From Massilia oculi (lineage in GTDB: Bacteria; Pseudomonadota; Gammaproteobacteria; Burkholderiales; Burkholderiaceae_D): a stretch of DNA of 64,000 nucleotides. A model generated the notes under the pieces. That model worked only from the letters and a program-made list of their open reading frames with translations. It had not been told where the DNA came from and did no database searches. Where the stretch lies: positions 1,550,001-1,614,000 of the forward strand of contig NZ_CP029343.1 in the NCBI RefSeq assembly GCF_003143515.1. Direction: 5' to 3'. Shown here piece after piece: positions 8,595 to 17,272 of the stretch (position 1 is the first letter of the stretch; the number at the start of each line of letters is the position of its first letter). Both the position numbers and the translations under genes were made by a program.

Positions 8595-8759
8595 CTAGCG
8601 CGCGTCACGCCAGCCTTCGTCGTACCCAATCATGCCCGCTACGATCATGCCCAGCGTCGCAATCCAGAACACCGGATGATCAGGCCAGATGCCGTGCACG
8701 GCCAGCAGGATGCCCAGCGCAGCACCGAGTAGGAGCTTCATCAGCAGGTGCCAAGTCAT
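8595..8759 (-). CDS. Small inner-membrane protein
   Basis: 54 residues with two predicted membrane helices (LLMKLLLGAALGILLAVHGI and VFWIATLGMIVAGMIGY) separated by a short polar turn, and a charged C-terminus. The ATG at 8759 overlaps the stop of the winged-helix gene (ATGA), which decides the start. Its size and topology would fit a small holin or an exclusion protein, but it lies in the replication operon, so no role is assigned. Confidence 0.6.
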   Translation of the reverse strand: MTWHLLMKLLLGAALGILLAVHGIWPDHPVFWIATLGMIVAGMIGYDEGWRDAR

Positions 8760-9142
8760 CATGGCCGCCCTCCGAACATCGCCCACAGCAGCGGGTCGCG
8801 CGGCGGCACGGTGAAGGGCTTCGGCGGCGCCGGCGGCTTGGCGCGCGACTTGCGCCTCTTGTCTGAGCGCGGCGGCAGCGGCTGGCCTGTCAGCACCCAG
8901 GTAGCGCCGATGATCTGGCCGTCCTCGCCCGTACGGCGGTCGGTTCGGTTCTGGACGGCGCCGGCTTCCTGCATCTGCTTGAGCATGCGATAGACCTCGG
9001 CGCGCGGCAGGTCGAGCGCCGTGTACAGCGCGCGCGTCGTCCGAGAGGAGACTGCAAGCGCAGCCAGGATCGCGGCTTGCAGCTTCGCCCCGCGCCTTTC
9101 AGCGGCAGTCGGGGGCAATTGAGGAGGCGAGGTATGGATCAT
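8759..9142 (-). CDS. Winged-helix DNA-binding protein with RDPLLWAMFGG tail
   Basis: 127 residues. Residues ~20-80 look like a winged helix (LQAAILAALAVSSRTTRALYT, LPRAEVYRMLKQMQEAG, then a beta wing RRTGEDGQIIGATWVL). A Pro/Lys linker leads to a C-terminal RDPLLWAMFGG. The protein at 14597-14950 ends in a similar RDPLVAALFGA, so the tail is probably a docking peptide shared by phage regulators. Coupled by ATGA overlaps on both sides. Target unknown. Confidence 0.65.
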   Translation of the reverse strand: MIHTSPPQLPPTAAERRGAKLQAAILAALAVSSRTTRALYTALDLPRAEVYRMLKQMQEAGAVQNRTDRRTGEDGQIIGATWVLTGQPLPPRSDKRRKSRAKPPAPPKPFTVPPRDPLLWAMFGGRP

Positions 9143-9579
9143 GGCGAGGTTCTCCGTTCATCATGGCGGATGTTGAGCAGCGCGGCGAACCAGGGCTGCG
9201 GGCGGCCGCGCAGGCGGTGGATGCGGTAGTGCACGCGCGCGGCGGCGCGCACCCTGTCGTATCGATCCGGGTCGGCCTTGATGCGCAGCCAGTCCTGTCT
9301 GTTGCGCTCCTGCCGGGTCTTCGTGACTGGCTTCGGCGCGTCCCGCCGGCTGCCGGCAGCGAAGACCGGCGCGGGCAGCCCGCCGGTGGGCTGCCACTGC
9401 TTGATGAACACCCGGCGCGGCGCGGTCCGCAAATGCGCCAGGTAGCGCCGCACCGCCGGCGCGGTAACGCCGAGCAGGCGCTTCAAGTCGGCGATCGCCA
9501 TCGGGCGCGCAGCCAGCTCGCCAACAATCCGCGCCAGCCGGGCCTGAGCCTTGGGCGTCTCGAAGGTGAAATTGCCCAT
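9139..9579 (-). CDS. Winged-helix-like early protein
   Basis: 146 residues. The N-terminal ~60 resemble a winged helix (LARIVGELAARPMAIADLKR, VTAPAVRRYLAHLR). The rest is very basic and Arg-rich, ending with RPQPWFAALLN, a weak echo of the tail of neighbouring winged-helix proteins. The ATG at 9579 overlaps the RusA stop (ATGA). An upstream TTG is possible. A DNA-binding accessory factor of the replication operon is likely; specific role unknown. Confidence 0.6.
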   Translation of the reverse strand: MGNFTFETPKAQARLARIVGELAARPMAIADLKRLLGVTAPAVRRYLAHLRTAPRRVFIKQWQPTGGLPAPVFAAGSRRDAPKPVTKTRQERNRQDWLRIKADPDRYDRVRAAARVHYRIHRLRGRPQPWFAALLNIRHDERRTSP

Positions 9580-10010
9580 CAAGCCGCCTCCCCGCTCATC
9601 GCCATCACCTCGATCAGGGCGCCGGGCGTCTCCGAGTAGCGCTTCTCGATCATGATGCGCACCACCTGGGCGTCGTCGCGCCAGATGATGCCGTTGCAGC
9701 CGTCCTTGATCCCCTTCAGCACGTTGTCGGCATCGGGCTTCTTCGTGGCCGCGATCCCGCCGGCGACGGCCAGCGCACGGCGCTTCTTCGACCAGCTGGC
9801 GGGAATCTGCAGGTCCAGCGTCAGGGACAGCGCCACCGGGCCCGCGGTCGGCTCAATGCCGGCCATGGCCTGGGTGGCAGCCATCTTGACCAGGTTCTCG
9901 TAGCTGGCGGTCTTCTGCGGCGTGTACGCGACCACGTGCGCGCCACGGCGGGCGAACTTCGGGCGGCCCTTGGCGACCGGCTGGCCGGGAATGTTGAACG
10001 CGACGATCAT
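9579..10010 (-). CDS. rusA: RusA-family Holliday junction resolvase
   Basis: 143 residues. It has the RusA fold signature: an N-terminal FNIPGQPVAKGRPKF strand-turn, then KKPDADNVLKGIKDGCNGIIWRDDAQV, which contains the metal-binding aspartates (PDxDN and the later DD), and a C-terminal KRYSETPG. RusA cuts four-way junctions formed during phage replication and recombination. Usual family length is ~120-140. It overlaps both neighbours by 4 bp in the replication operon. Confidence 0.92.
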   Translation of the reverse strand: MIVAFNIPGQPVAKGRPKFARRGAHVVAYTPQKTASYENLVKMAATQAMAGIEPTAGPVALSLTLDLQIPASWSKKRRALAVAGGIAATKKPDADNVLKGIKDGCNGIIWRDDAQVVRIMIEKRYSETPGALIEVMAMSGEAA

Positions 10011-10486
10011 GCGGTGATTCCTTCCTGCTTCAGTTGTTCCTGGGTGATGGCGCGGGCGCGGTCGAACGCGGCGTCGAGCTGCTGGCGCGAGATCCAGCCC
10101 GGCAGCGGCCGGCGGCCGTCCAGAACGTCGTGGCAGTCGCTGCAGCCGAAGCACGCGGCGCTATCGGGTGCCTTCAGGGCCATGCCCTTGCCGTCGGCCA
10201 GGCGGTTCGAGTGGCACAGCACCGTGGTGGCCGGGTCGCGGTTGCAGACGCCCGGGAGCATCAGCGTGCAGTCGCGGCCGCGCGCGGCGCGCCGGGCCGG
10301 CGTCGACTTGGCGCGGGACTTCTTCATCGGCTTGCGGGTCTTGAGCTGCACCGCGGCGACGCGAAGCAGGCCGGCGCCGTCGGCCGGCGTCTTGAAGCCG
10401 GTGCCGCGCGCCATCGGCGTCTTGCGCGAAAGCGGCTTGCCCTGCTTGAGGGTGCCAGTGCGGGCGATGGGAGAGGTGCGGATCAT
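10007..10486 (-). CDS. DUF1364 phage nuclease-like protein
   Basis: 159 residues. The C-terminal half is the DUF1364 domain: RGRDCTLMLPGVCNRDPATT, CHSNRLADGKGM, then ALKAPDSAACFGCSDCHDVLDGRR, an HNH-like set of Cys and His that would bind zinc. The first ~65 residues are basic and probably disordered. The family lies next to rusA and other recombination genes in many lambdoid phages and is thought to be a nuclease. Activity here is inferred. Overlaps rusA and the downstream-strand methyltransferase remnant by 4 bp. Confidence 0.85.
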   Translation of the reverse strand: MIRTSPIARTGTLKQGKPLSRKTPMARGTGFKTPADGAGLLRVAAVQLKTRKPMKKSRAKSTPARRAARGRDCTLMLPGVCNRDPATTVLCHSNRLADGKGMALKAPDSAACFGCSDCHDVLDGRRPLPGWISRQQLDAAFDRARAITQEQLKQEGITA

Positions 10487-11532
10487 GCGGCCTCCATCAC
10501 GGCTTCGATGAAGACGCGCGCCGCTTCGGCGTTGATCGCGTTGCCGTAGGCGCGCAGGCGTCCCACTCGGGCGGCAGCCCCATGAGCCAGCGGGAATGTG
10601 CCGGGTTCAACTGGCCGCCACTTTCCATCCCGGCATCCGAGCCAGTCAGCATCGCGCCAGAAGCCGTTAGTCGGGCCGGAGTCGCATGTGGCAGCGGTAT
10701 GTACCGCCCCGTCGCCTGGTTGGTCAGCGACGTCTGCTGCTTGCCGCCCGCCGATTCGCAGTCCGTCGCGTTCGGCGTCGCCCACCCGCAGAAGGCCTGA
10801 GCCTGCATGTTCAAATCGGACATCGACACACCCATCTGCGCGCCACTGGCGATGGACTTTCGCTTGCGCTCCAGGAATGCTTCGGGCGTTCCGTTCGCCT
10901 GCTGCGCCAGCGGCGTTCCCCAGCCCGCCAACATCGCGAAGTCCTGCAGGCGCTGCTGTACCTTGCTGCCGTCCGCACGTGTCATGCTCAGCGCCGACTG
11001 CTCGTTGCCGGCGCGGTCGTTGCTGCAGCTGGGCGTTGGCCACCCAATAGTTCCTGTCGCGGATGTGCGGCGCACCGATGCCCGCAGACGGGAACGGGAC
11101 ACTCCCGAAGGCGTAACCCATGGCTTCCAGGTCAGCGTGTACAAGGTCGATCCATACATCGACGTCTTTGCTCGCAACCTGCTCTCCAAGGACGACTGGA
11201 GGCTTGCACTGCGCGATGAGGTGCCCAAAAGCTGGTCAGAGGTGCCGCTCGTCAGCAAACCCAGCTCCTTGGCCTGCCGCGCTGAAAGGTTGGCAGGGAC
11301 AGGAACCAGTCCAAACAGGTCGGTCGTCTGGCCAGCCGGCGCGGCGAAGTGCCAGGGACCACACGCCGATGCCGGCGAAGAAGTGGCACTGGGTGAAATC
11401 CTTGAGGTCGGCGGGGTGTACATCCTCTATGCTCCTGGTGTCGACCACGCCGGGAGCGATGTGGCCAGCCCACATTAAGTTCTCCAGCCACTGTGCGGCG
11501 TAGGGGTCGATTTCGTTGTAGTAGATAGTCAT
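10483..11532 (-). pseudogene. DNA cytosine methyltransferase, broken by a nonsense codon
   Basis: The frame from ATG 11532 to the stop at 10483 encodes a phage-type C5-cytosine methyltransferase of ~349 codons. It has the SAM motif [19 protein letters not shown], catalytic [17 protein letters not shown], then [25 protein letters not shown], and the end [20 protein letters not shown]. An in-frame TGA at 11236-11238 falls just after ADERHL, where relatives read Trp (TGG), so one G-to-A change explains it. Without readthrough only a 98-residue stub is made. A second frame over the same DNA also looks protein-like but is judged a shadow. Confidence 0.8.
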
Positions 11533-11726
11533 GCTTGTGCTTTCTCCTGCTGCATCGCCACATACCGCGCCCTCGGCGCCCGGTCCTTCGCTTCCTTGAA
11601 CAGGACGCCGATCTGGCCGTTCCAGGGCTTCGGCTCGCCCCAGGCGGTGCATTGGCCGACCGGCGCGCCGTCGGTGGGTACGGTGAAGCGCTCGCACATG
11701 GCGCAGGGGTCGTGTTCGCGCGTCAT
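11529..11726 (-). CDS. Small Cys-pair protein between methyltransferases
   Basis: 65 residues, beginning MTREHDPCAMCERFTVPTDG, with a CxxC pair and a further Cys in GQCTAWGEPKPWNGQ. It ends with a basic helix. The short length and cysteines suggest a zinc-binding small phage protein. It overlaps both flanking methyltransferase genes by 4 bp, so it is part of the same translational chain. Function unknown. Confidence 0.6.
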   Translation of the reverse strand: MTREHDPCAMCERFTVPTDGAPVGQCTAWGEPKPWNGQIGVLFKEAKDRAPRARYVAMQQEKAQA

Positions 11727-12602
11727 GCGAACATCCTCAGCTGCGAAGCTTCTAGCTCGAGCGCAGCGGCGCACGCCGGGTTGATCCAAATGACCTCCTC
11801 GCGCAGTGCGGTGCCGCGGCCTGCGCTGATGCGCGCGCTGGTCGAGTGCACGGTCCAGCCGGCCAACCTCGAGGCGTACAAGTCCGATCTGTAGCCGGAC
11901 AGGACAACGAAGCCGTCTAGCTCGAGCAGCGTGTCGAGCAGCTCGCAGTGGTCGAAGTCCGAAAGCTCGTGCTTGTAGGTGCGGCGGCTGCCCGTCATCA
12001 CGCGGGTGCCGTGCATGTACGGCGGATCCACAAAGTGCAACGTCGACGGTGCGTCGTGGGCCTTCATGACCTCGATCGCCGGACGGTTCTCGACCAGGAC
12101 GCCGGTCATGCGCTGTCCAGCTGCTGCGACGGCGTGCGGGTACGTGGCCCACAGGTGCTGCGCCGTGCCGTACTCGCGCTTCGTGTCGATGCGGAACCCG
12201 GTGTGACCCTTCGTCGCGCCAGCGGATCCGAAGCCCATCTGCGCACGGATGCACAGGCGGCGCGCCATTTCGAGCGGCTCATCGGTCGGCTCCCATGCCT
12301 CCTCGAAGTCGGCCCGGCTGTACGGGGTCAGCACCAGTAGCTCGAGCAGCTGGATCCGCAGCGCTGGGTCGCGCAGCACGCGGAAGAAGTTGACGACGGC
12401 GCCGTCGAGGTCGTTGTAGACCTCGGCATAGACGCGGCCCTTCTGGAGCAGCACGCCGGCCGCGCCGCCGAACGGTTCGACATAGCAGGTATGTTCCGGG
12501 AAGAACTGCATCACCCACTGGCCAGACGGAACTTGGCGCCGTGGTAGCGCAGCGCCGGCGCGGTGACTTTTTGCGGCAGCTCACCGCTGATGATCGATGG
12601 CA

Positions 12603-12606
<4 letters not shown>
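11723..12606 (-). pseudogene. DNA adenine methylase (Dam/D12 class), frameshifted
   Basis: Reading starts at ATG 12606 with a correct N-terminus (APALRYHGAKFRLA, the SAM-binding region of D12 methylases), then meets a TGA near 12511. The next frame picks up exactly where the family continues: WVMQFFPEHTCYVEPFGGAAGVLL, then catalytic VDPPYMHGT. One base is missing between CGTCTGGCC and TGGGTGATG (about 12516-12522). The long remaining ORF from 12514 lacks the first SAM-binding strand and is probably inactive. A sequencing error is the main alternative. Confidence 0.8.
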
Positions 12607-13363
<757 letters not shown>

Positions 13364-13379
<16 letters not shown>

Positions 13380-14344
13380 AATTCGATCTCCTCGTCAGGG
13401 CCCGGCACCGTGGCGCCGTGGCGTTGCATGCTCTCCTCCATCGCGCGCTGGTCGCCGGAGCGGTCCAGGTGCGAGAAGTTGAATTTTTCGTTGACGGCCG
13501 GCGGGCGGGCCGCGGTGCGGCGCTCGGCCGGGTTCAGCAGGCGCTCGACGATCGGCGCCAGGTACTGCGGCGGGATGCTCTCGTCGCCCTTGTGCTCCCG
13601 GGCCATGCGCACCGCCTCGACCAGCAACTCGATCGAAACCCCGCGATCAGCCCAGCCGATGACGATCGGGTTCATCGAGGTGGCGGTGACGCCAAGGGGG
13701 CGCAGTGCAACGGCGATGGCAACCGCCGGGGCGACCGGCTCTGGCAGGTCCTGGCGCGGCGGCAGTGGCGCTGCACCTGGCGGCCGGAAGTCGTCCGGAT
13801 CGGCAGGACCGCCGCCGCCCTCCGCCGGCGCGCTCGCGTCGGTGGTGGTGGGGGTATCAGGATTCAGGATGGGGGAATCAGGAATCAGGGCGTTATCAGA
13901 CGGTGGGATAACGTTATCTAACGGTGGCTTAACGTTAGCCTTCGTTTCTACCGCCTTTGCCTTGGTAGATTTGCCTGTTATCCCACCGTTCTTGCTGCGC
14001 TCATTCACGGTGTAAAAGCCCTCCGCGTCAGGCAGAGCACTGTCCTTCTCCGTGGAATGAGGTGCTTGGTGCTTGGCGAAGTTGGCGATCTCGATCACCT
14101 TGATGCCGTCCGCCTGGTAGCGCGTGATGAAGCCGCTGTCGGCCAGCTGGCCCAGCGCCTGCTCGCAGTCGACGTCGTCGGCCGGGAAGATTTCCATCTT
14201 GATCTTCTTCGGACGATCAACCACGCGGCCTTCGCGATCTGCGATGGTCCACAAGCCGATGAACAGCAGCCGGGTGGCGAACGGCAGCTCGACCAACTCG
14301 TCGTTGGTGAAGAAGCCGGGCTTGATGTTGCGTGCACGTGCCAT
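13364..14344 (-). CDS. Phage replication initiator (O-like)
   Basis: 326 residues. The N-terminal ~100 (ARNIKPGFFTNDELVELPFATRLLF, then LWTIADREGRV and RPKKIKMEIFP) form the winged-helix domain of phage replication initiators. Residues ~140-210 are a Pro/Ala/Asp-rich linker, and the C-terminal ~110 probably contact the loader. Directly upstream of the DnaC-like gene, as lambda O precedes P. The linker DNA contains phased iterons (13900-13989), the likely origin. Start ATG at 14344. Confidence 0.85.
13900..13989. repeat. Iterons inside the initiator gene, probable origin
   Basis: ACGGTGGGATAACGTTA at 13900-13916 and ACGGTGGCTTAACGTTA at 13921-13937 match at 15 of 17 bases and are spaced exactly 21 bp, two helical turns. 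A 13-bp inverted copy lies at 13977-13989. Each of the first two contains AACGTTA. In lambda the O protein binds iterons within its own gene, and the same layout here suggests the replication origin. Confidence 0.65.
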
Positions 14345-14345
14345 T

Positions 14346-14600
14346 TCAGTGGCCTTTCTCTACCAGCGGCAGCTGGCGGGTGTCGACCGGCTTGGCGACG
14401 TAGATCACGCCGCGCTCGCAGTGCTCCAGTTCCGCGCGCTGGGCGACCTGGCAGGCGCGATCGCAGATCGATGCGTGCTGGCCAGCGAACAGGCAACCGC
14501 GGCAGCTCTTGGCCGGCCTGGTGGTGAACTGCATGCTCTCGGGATGCAGCGGCTCGCCGTGGTGGCCGAGCCAGTCTTGGATGGCGACGCAGTGCCTCAT
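14346..14600 (-). CDS. Cys-rich small early protein
   Basis: 84 residues with a cluster CRGCLFAGQHASICDRAC plus a later Cys in LEHCERG, suggesting zinc or iron-sulphur binding. The N-terminus is His/Trp-containing. It lies 1 bp from the initiator gene and overlaps the upstream winged-helix gene by 4 bp, so it belongs to the replication operon. Not recognised. Confidence 0.6.
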   Translation of the reverse strand: MRHCVAIQDWLGHHGEPLHPESMQFTTRPAKSCRGCLFAGQHASICDRACQVAQRAELEHCERGVIYVAKPVDTRQLPLVEKGH

Positions 14601-14950
14601 GCAGTCACCATCAAGGTTGCGGCCGGCGCGCCGAACAGTGCAGCCACCAGCGGGTCGCGCAGGCCCAGGGTCGGGTACTTGCTGCTGATCACGACCTGGC
14701 GCTCATCGGCCTGCGAGTACGTCTCGTCGAGGTCGGACGGGCCCAGGCGCCAGATGCAGGCGGTGCCGCCGTGTGCCGACGGCGCGCGCACGGCATTGAC
14801 CAGGCCAAGGCCGCGCATGTAGCAGAGGCGCGTGCTGACGTCCTTCGTGGAGAAGCCGGTGACGGCGCTGATCTCATCGGTGCGCTGGTAGCCAGCTTCG
14901 AGCGCCACCAGGATCGCGGCGCGCATTTGGGGTTGGAAGCGGCGCGACAT
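14597..14950 (-). CDS. Winged-helix regulator with RDPLVAALFGA tail
   Basis: 117 residues. The first ~65 form a winged helix (MRAAILVALEAGYQRTDEIS, TKDVSTRLCYMRGLGLV, then ACIWRLG). The C-terminus reads RDPLVAALFGAPAATL and resembles the end of the winged-helix protein at 8759-9142. Start ATG 14950 overlaps the CII-like gene stop by 1 bp. Probably a DNA-binding accessory factor for replication or transcription. Confidence 0.65.
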   Translation of the reverse strand: MSRRFQPQMRAAILVALEAGYQRTDEISAVTGFSTKDVSTRLCYMRGLGLVNAVRAPSAHGGTACIWRLGPSDLDETYSQADERQVVISSKYPTLGLRDPLVAALFGAPAATLMVTA

Positions 14951-15387
14951 CACTGAGCCATCCCATTCAGGCGGGCCAGCAGCTCCATCATCGGGCGAAT
15001 CGAAACGAAGATCGCCTTCTCGATGCTCTCGACCTCGTGGCGGTCGATGCGGCCGTCGGCCAGCGCGGTGTGCACCTGCGTGCCGACCTGGCCCAGGCTC
15101 TGCCAGATATCCGTGACCGATTCCAGCACCGCCATGTCGCTGGCCGGCTGCTCGTCGATCTTCGTGCACACGAAGCCGTGCTGGCGCGCCAGGGCGTGCA
15201 GAACGTCGTGGCAGCCGGTCAGCTCCATCACCCGCGAGGCGTCGTCCATCGTCAGGACGTTCGTCGTCGAGTTCGGGTTGGCCTTGTTGCGCAGCAGGCC
15301 GGCGGTGTAACCCATGCGCACGGCCAGGGCCTCGCAGCCGCCTGGGGCTTCGTGCACGGTACGGTGGAAGGCGTCCTTGTAGTTCAT
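14950..15387 (-). CDS. Phage CII-family regulator
   Basis: 145 residues. Resembles the Phage_CII/YmfL group: MNYKDAFHRTVHEAPGGCEALAVRM, GYTAGLLRNKANPN, then TMDDASRVMELTGCHDVLHALA, a helix-turn-helix with a helical C-terminus. Such proteins activate lysogeny promoters. It lies 73 bp after Cro on the same strand. Prophage 2 has a counterpart (58577-59038) in the same place relative to its Cro. Confidence 0.85.
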   Translation of the reverse strand: MNYKDAFHRTVHEAPGGCEALAVRMGYTAGLLRNKANPNSTTNVLTMDDASRVMELTGCHDVLHALARQHGFVCTKIDEQPASDMAVLESVTDIWQSLGQVGTQVHTALADGRIDRHEVESIEKAIFVSIRPMMELLARLNGMAQ

Positions 15388-15460
15388 GTGCGGTTCCTGA
15401 GAACAAATGATGCGTGGAAATGTTTATGGCGCGACAATGCAGTGATGGAAACTTCGAAAA

Positions 15461-15700
15461 TCACTTCGACTTATCGGCCTGTCGTCGGCGCGGCAGTTCG
15501 GGCAGCGGCCCGTAGATGTCGTCGAAGGTGACGCCGAAGCCCAGTCCATGGGCGTAGGTGATCAACCTTCGGGCGACGTCTGGCGGCACCTGTTGCCCCC
15601 GCTCGTAGTTCGACACGTTGCCTTGAGTAACGCCGATGCCGGCGGCCAGTGCTTCTTGGGTGACGCCGAGGCGCGCCCGGAGGGATTTGATCGAGTTCAT
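15461..15700 (-). CDS. Cro-like helix-turn-helix repressor
   Basis: 79 residues. HTH_3/XRE fold: SIKSLRARLGVTQEALAAGIGVTQGNVSNYERGQ with the recognition helix at ~residues 26-36. It is divergent from the cI-like repressor. Its promoter (TTGACA 15730-15735, 17-bp spacer, TAATAT 15707-15712) puts the transcription start at or one base from the ATG, so the message is probably leaderless. Expected to switch the phage to lytic growth. Confidence 0.88.
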   Translation of the reverse strand: MNSIKSLRARLGVTQEALAAGIGVTQGNVSNYERGQQVPPDVARRLITYAHGLGFGVTFDDIYGPLPELPRRRQADKSK

Positions 15701-15706
15701 GCTTGA

Positions 15707-15735
15707 ATATTAGTCCGACTAATCATCAATGTCAA
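15707..15735 (-). promoter_or_regulatory. cro promoter of prophage 1
   Basis: On the minus strand TTGACA and TAATAT are separated by 17 bp. The -10 box overlaps operator ATTAGTCCGACTAAT. Only six bases (TCAAGC) separate the -10 box from the cro ATG. The same promoter-operator arrangement recurs at 17917-17958. Confidence 0.8.
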
Positions 15736-15771
15736 CAGTCTGACTAATTGTCGAATATTAGTTTTACTTAT
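15709..15771. promoter_or_regulatory. Three cI/Cro operators of prophage 1
   Basis: A perfect 15-bp palindrome ATTAGTCCGACTAAT (15709-15723) is followed by AACAGTCTGACTAAT (15734-15748) and the weaker ATTAGTTTTACTTAT (15757-15771). Centres are 25 and 23 bp apart, between divergent cro and cI genes, like a lambda three-site operator. The repressor promoter probably uses TTGTCG (15748) and TATCCT (15771), starting close to the repressor ATG. Confidence 0.78.
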
Positions 15772-15783
15772 ATCCTCGCGCGT

Positions 15784-16566
15784 ATGCCAGCCTTACCCCT
15801 CACAAAAGAGCAGCTCGAAGACGCAGCTCGCCTGAAGCAATTGTTCGCCACCTGGCAGAAAGCCCAGCGCGAAGCTGGGCTCCCCTCGTCCCAAGAGGCG
15901 CTGAGCGACCAGCTCGGCTTTAACCAGAGTGCACTCAGCCAGTACCTCAACGGGCGGATCCCGCTGAACATCGACGCCGCGACCAAGTTCGCGAACCTCA
16001 TCGGGAAGTCCGTCGCCGACTTCAGCCCGCTGCTGGCGGCCCAGATCGAGAAGTACACCGGCCCGGCAGAGCCGGTGGACCCTGCCGCGATGGTCCGGAA
16101 GGCGACGCCGGTATCCCTGGATGAGCCGGACCCGAGCGGCCTTATTTCCGTCCAGGCCGTGAACATTCGCGTCGAGGCCGGCGTGCCCGGGTTTGAGGCT
16201 GATCGAGAATTCGAGGATGGCGGGCTGATTCAGATCCCTCGGGAAGCGGTCGAGACCGAAGAGTGGGCACCTCAGTGCCTCCTGGCCATCAAGGTGCGCG
16301 GCCTGAGCATGCTCCCCGTCTTCGCCGACGGCGACACCATCGTCATCAACGTGGCCGATCGGCGCCTGGTCTCGGGCGAGGTCTACGCAGTGAATTGCGA
16401 CGGCAAGCCAGCCGTCAAGCAGTTGGTCTTCGAGCGCCACCAGTGGTACATGCGCTCGTTCAATCCGAATTTTCAGCCGGTACCCTACCGCACGCCGGCG
16501 TCCGATATTATCGGCAAGGTGGTGTACCAGCCTGGCCGAGTAGTCTCGGGGCGGATGAAGCAATGA
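15784..16566 (+). CDS. CI-like repressor with S24 autoprotease
   Basis: 260 residues from ATG 15784. An earlier in-frame ATG lies in the operator and is rejected. The HTH is SSQEALSDQLGFNQSALSQYLNGR (~residues 40-63). The C-terminal LexA/S24 domain has an Ala-Gly cleavage site in VEAGVPGF, nucleophile Ser in GLSMLPVF and Lys in KPAVKQL. It maintains lysogeny and should self-cleave with activated RecA. The message is nearly leaderless. Confidence 0.92.
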   Translation: MPALPLTKEQLEDAARLKQLFATWQKAQREAGLPSSQEALSDQLGFNQSALSQYLNGRIPLNIDAATKFANLIGKSVADFSPLLAAQIEKYTGPAEPVDPAAMVRKATPVSLDEPDPSGLISVQAVNIRVEAGVPGFEADREFEDGGLIQIPREAVETEEWAPQCLLAIKVRGLSMLPVFADGDTIVINVADRRLVSGEVYAVNCDGKPAVKQLVFERHQWYMRSFNPNFQPVPYRTPASDIIGKVVYQPGRVVSGRMKQ

Positions 16567-16832
16567 GGCGATTCGCGATTGCCGAATGGCTCGGCCCGCT
16601 GATCGTTGTCGAGCTGGATCCGGCTGAATTTGATGGGCCAGACATAGAGCGCCTCGAGCAGAAGATCGCCCAGCGATTCCCGGGCATCAACGTGGCGATC
16701 ATCACGCCGGACTGGGAGGCTGATAGCGGCATCCGTGTGCGCGGCCTCGAGGCCCCGGCTGATGTGCTGGCTTCGCCCGACTTGGCCTGGCGCGACCTGA
16801 ACCTCCCCGATGACGACGAGCTACCCTTTTAA
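16563..16832 (+). CDS. Small acidic protein coupled to the repressor
   Basis: 89 residues, beginning MRRFAIAEWLGPLIVVELDP and ending in an acidic LPDDDELPF. The ATG overlaps the repressor stop (ATGA), so it is expressed with cI in the lysogen. No domain recognised. Acidic, with a beta-strand-like start. A lysogenic-conversion or repressor-modulating protein is possible, but only the position supports it. Confidence 0.6.
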   Translation: MRRFAIAEWLGPLIVVELDPAEFDGPDIERLEQKIAQRFPGINVAIITPDWEADSGIRVRGLEAPADVLASPDLAWRDLNLPDDDELPF

Positions 16833-16867
16833 ATCAGAGAAAATGAACGCTATCTCATGGAGGACCG

Positions 16868-17218
16868 ATGAAAAAGTTTATCGCCGCAGCTGCATTATCA
16901 GCGATCTCTAGCGCGACTTTCGCGAGCCCCTGTGTCGCGCTCGATTATCAAGAGATGAAGGACATGTCGGTCGAGGAGCTAGCCCTGGAAGCATGCAAGG
17001 CAAGCGCATCCGCCGTCAGCAGTTTCGAGAAAAACATGGAGAACCTTGGGAGGCGCGGGCCGAAGCCCTATCCGGACGCGCAGGCTGATTTTGACCAGTG
17101 CATGGGCCAGAGCGCTAGGATGGAGCGCGTGTTGGCCGCCAAGGGCGTGCCGAAGGAAAAAATCCCCGCAGTCTGCGAGCAGGCGCGGGCGACGGCGGTA
17201 AGGCCGGCCAATCAATAA
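16868..17218 (+). CDS. Small secreted periplasmic protein
   Basis: 116 residues. A clear signal peptide (MKKFIAAAALSAISSATFASP, cleavage after AFAS-like motif), then a helical Cys-containing domain (four Cys: SPCVALDY, LEACKAS, DQCMGQ, AVCEQA). A strong ribosome site GGAGG lies 6 bases before ATG. It sits in the lysogeny cassette, so it is a candidate conversion factor exported by the lysogen. No family recognised. Confidence 0.7.
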   Translation: MKKFIAAAALSAISSATFASPCVALDYQEMKDMSVEELALEACKASASAVSSFEKNMENLGRRGPKPYPDAQADFDQCMGQSARMERVLAAKGVPKEKIPAVCEQARATAVRPANQ

Positions 17219-17272
17219 GGCGCTACGGCACGCCTGGATGCCGCGGGGCTTACGATCCCCAGCAAATAATTT

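Noticed and set aside
10497..11423. A long protein-like reading frame overlapping the cytosine methyltransferase remnant
   Set aside because: It contains repeating GWPTP/GWATP-like peptides, but the methyltransferase frame carries all the family motifs from start to end; GC-rich DNA of this family often gives such a second frame.
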